Source: Chloroflexota bacterium (GTDB lineage Bacteria; Chloroflexota; Limnocylindria; Limnocylindrales; CSP1-4). From it: DNA of 13,631 nt. This document shows positions 12,389-13,631 of this stretch, in pieces. The stretch spans positions 1 to 13,631 of the forward strand of contig JACQEH010000041.1 in the NCBI GenBank assembly GCA_016200675.1, in the 5' to 3' direction. The notes beneath the pieces were generated by a model. It saw only the letters and a list, made by a program, of their open reading frames with translations. It was not told the origin of the DNA and ran no database searches. Made by a program: the position numbers and the translations under genes. Each line of letters starts with the position of its first letter. Within the stretch, counting starts at the first letter, position 1.

Positions 12389-13003
12389 ATGACCGACACG
12401 AAGAAGCCGGACGAGACGCGGGTCGTGGCGCCGGTCGATCCGACCCGGCGAACAGAGATCGACAAGCAGCGCGTGCCGATGTCGGCGCGGCCATACCGGC
12501 TGCTCGCGCTGGTCAAGCAGGACGCCGTCGTCCGGGTCCAGAAGGAGCCCGACGACACGGTCATGACCTGGCCGCACCTGCTCTCGATCGAGTTCCTCGC
12601 GGCCGGCGTCATGAGCGTCTTCCTGCTCCTCATGGGGCTCTTCATCAATGCCCCGCTCGAAGAGCTGGCCAACGGCAACGTGACGCCCGCGGTGGCCAAG
12701 GCGCCCTGGTACTTCCTGGGGCTCCAGGAGCTGCTGGCCTACTTCCACCCGTCGGTGGCCGGGGTCCTGGTCCCGGGCTTCGTGCTCGTCGGCGCCGCCC
12801 TGATCCCGTACGTGGATCGCCGGAACGCCGCGACGCGGCCGTCGGAGCGGAAGACGGCGGTGGTCCTCTTCTCGCTCTTCTGCATCCTGGGCCTGACCCT
12901 GACCTTCATCGGCATCTTCTTCCGCGGCCCCGGCTACAGCTTCGTCATCCCGTACCTGCCGTTCTTCCAGAACAGCACGAACGGGCTTCACTTCGCCCTC
13001 TGA
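12389..13003 (+). CDS. Subunit IV-like protein (C-terminal cytochrome b domain) of the Rieske/cytochrome b complex
   Basis: A 204-residue membrane protein completing the quinol-oxidising (Qo) side of the cytochrome b6-like subunit. About 60 soluble, charged N-terminal residues precede three helices, at about 66-87, 124-142 and 157-178. The family loop after the first helix is present as AKAPWYFLGLQELLAYF (103-119), and the end IGIFFRGPGYSFVIPYLPFF (174-193) matches the usual C-terminus. In most cytochromes b the first positions of the loop read PEWY; here they are A105-P106-W107-Y108, so the glutamate that helps take protons from quinol is missing. Variants of this loop are known, mainly in menaquinol-using lineages. 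The long N-terminal extension is not in plant or cyanobacterial subunit IV. The start is the ATG at 12389 without a Shine-Dalgarno sequence. The gene is separated from its partner by a 130-base spacer. Confidence 0.88.
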   Translation: MTDTKKPDETRVVAPVDPTRRTEIDKQRVPMSARPYRLLALVKQDAVVRVQKEPDDTVMTWPHLLSIEFLAAGVMSVFLLLMGLFINAPLEELANGNVTPAVAKAPWYFLGLQELLAYFHPSVAGVLVPGFVLVGAALIPYVDRRNAATRPSERKTAVVLFSLFCILGLTLTFIGIFFRGPGYSFVIPYLPFFQNSTNGLHFAL

Positions 13004-13031
13004 GCCGCCTCGCAGGGAGATCCGGGAGACC

Positions 13032-13631
13032 ATGAGCAACTACCACGTCGAGCCCGCCGACAAGCCCCAGGCCCTGACCGGCCAGGCGATCAAGTCCCTG
13101 CGCCAGCACCCCGTCCAGGGGATCTCGCGGCGCCGGCTGCTCCGCCTGTCGCTCGGCGGCGGCATGGCGGTCTGGCTGACCGAGGTCCTCGGCGGCACCC
13201 TGAACTTCCTGTGGCCGAACCTCAGCGGGGGCTTCGGCGGCCTCGTCAAGATCGGCACCTTCGACGACGTCAAGATCAAGAGCGGCCAGTTGCCGGTCGC
13301 GGACGGGTTCCCCGCCTACTTCCCCGATGCCCGCGCCTTCATCGTCCTGATGGACACGTCGCGCCAGAACTTCGTCGAGGGCGAGGACAAGACGGGCGAG
13401 GGGACGGCCCTCAACGTGCGGGCCCTGTACCAGCGCTGCCCGCACCTCGGCTGCAAGCCGAACCCGTGCCTCAAGAACTTCTGGTTGGAATGCCCCTGTC
13501 ACGGCTCGCGCTACGACCGCCTCGGAATCAAGGCGCTCGGCGCCCAGTACGGGCCGGCGCCCCGGAGCATGGACCGCTTCTCGGCCAAGGTCGACAGCGC
13601 GGGAACCCTGACGCTCGACACCTCGAAGATC
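13032..13631 (+). CDS. Rieske [2Fe-2S] protein of the Rieske/cytochrome b complex (3' end outside window)
   Basis: The first 200 residues of the Rieske subunit, which carries electrons from quinol oxidation to a cytochrome c or f-type acceptor on the outer face of the membrane. Residues 32-39 (SRRRLLRL) form a twin-arginine motif, followed by a hydrophobic anchor (about 40-62), as expected for a Tat-exported, membrane-tethered Rieske protein. Box 1 is CPHLGC (136-141) and box 2 CPCHGS (154-159). This gives cluster ligands C136, H138, C154 and H157, and the disulfide C141-C156. Residue 137 is Pro where most have Thr, and there is one extra cysteine, C146. Canonical GPxPR appears as GPAPRSMDRF (174-183). 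The start is the ATG at 13032, 28 bases after the subunit IV stop, with GGGAG just upstream. No stop is reached by 13631. Confidence 0.93.
   Translation, partial: MSNYHVEPADKPQALTGQAIKSLRQHPVQGISRRRLLRLSLGGGMAVWLTEVLGGTLNFLWPNLSGGFGGLVKIGTFDDVKIKSGQLPVADGFPAYFPDARAFIVLMDTSRQNFVEGEDKTGEGTALNVRALYQRCPHLGCKPNPCLKNFWLECPCHGSRYDRLGIKALGAQYGPAPRSMDRFSAKVDSAGTLTLDTSKI

Overview
The window is about 70% GC, tightly packed, and uses GTG and TTG starts often. Its gene families and codon style (nearly all third positions G or C, short intergenic gaps, several TANNNT boxes just upstream of starts) would fit an uncultured high-GC Chloroflexota lineage such as the Limnocylindria/Ellin6529 group. A high-GC actinobacterium cannot be excluded, and there is no rRNA or other phylogenetic marker here. 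The taxonomy is therefore inference. I see no tRNA, rRNA, CRISPR array, insertion sequence or prophage gene.

Left third (1-5591), all on the minus strand: the start of a small membrane protein cut by the window edge; a 975-residue sensor with a MerR-like DNA-binding domain, four GAF domains and an intact GGDEF domain (c-di-GMP synthesis); a membrane protein with a GIDE-type domain; a gene-free stretch (4225-4455) with several perfect hairpins; and a coupled pair, a YbaK-type aminoacyl-tRNA deacylase followed by a small beta-propeller-like protein of unknown role.

Middle (5592-9365): a short divergent promoter region, then a plus-strand operon of four close or overlapping genes: a HAD phosphatase, a thiamine pyrophosphokinase-like protein that has lost its GDxDS region, a Bcp/PrxQ peroxiredoxin and a PIG-L/LmbE zinc deacetylase. 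A convergent membrane-anchored protein of unknown function follows on the minus strand.

Right third (9366-13631): a divergent regulatory region with two sigma70-like promoters and two sets of short tandem repeats, then a plus-strand respiratory operon. Its genes are an FAD/NAD(P)-binding multi-[4Fe-4S] oxidoreductase related to GltD with a C-terminal ferredoxin domain, a cytochrome b6-like subunit with four heme histidines and a Cys matching the heme c_n ligand, a subunit IV-like protein whose PEWY motif reads APWY, and a Tat-exported Rieske protein that runs off the window. The likely role is a quinol-oxidising Rieske/cytochrome b complex co-expressed with, and possibly coupled to, a soluble NAD(P)H- or ferredoxin-reactive module. 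This pairing, together with the 130-base repeat-bearing spacer that splits the two cytochrome b genes, is the most interesting part of the window.
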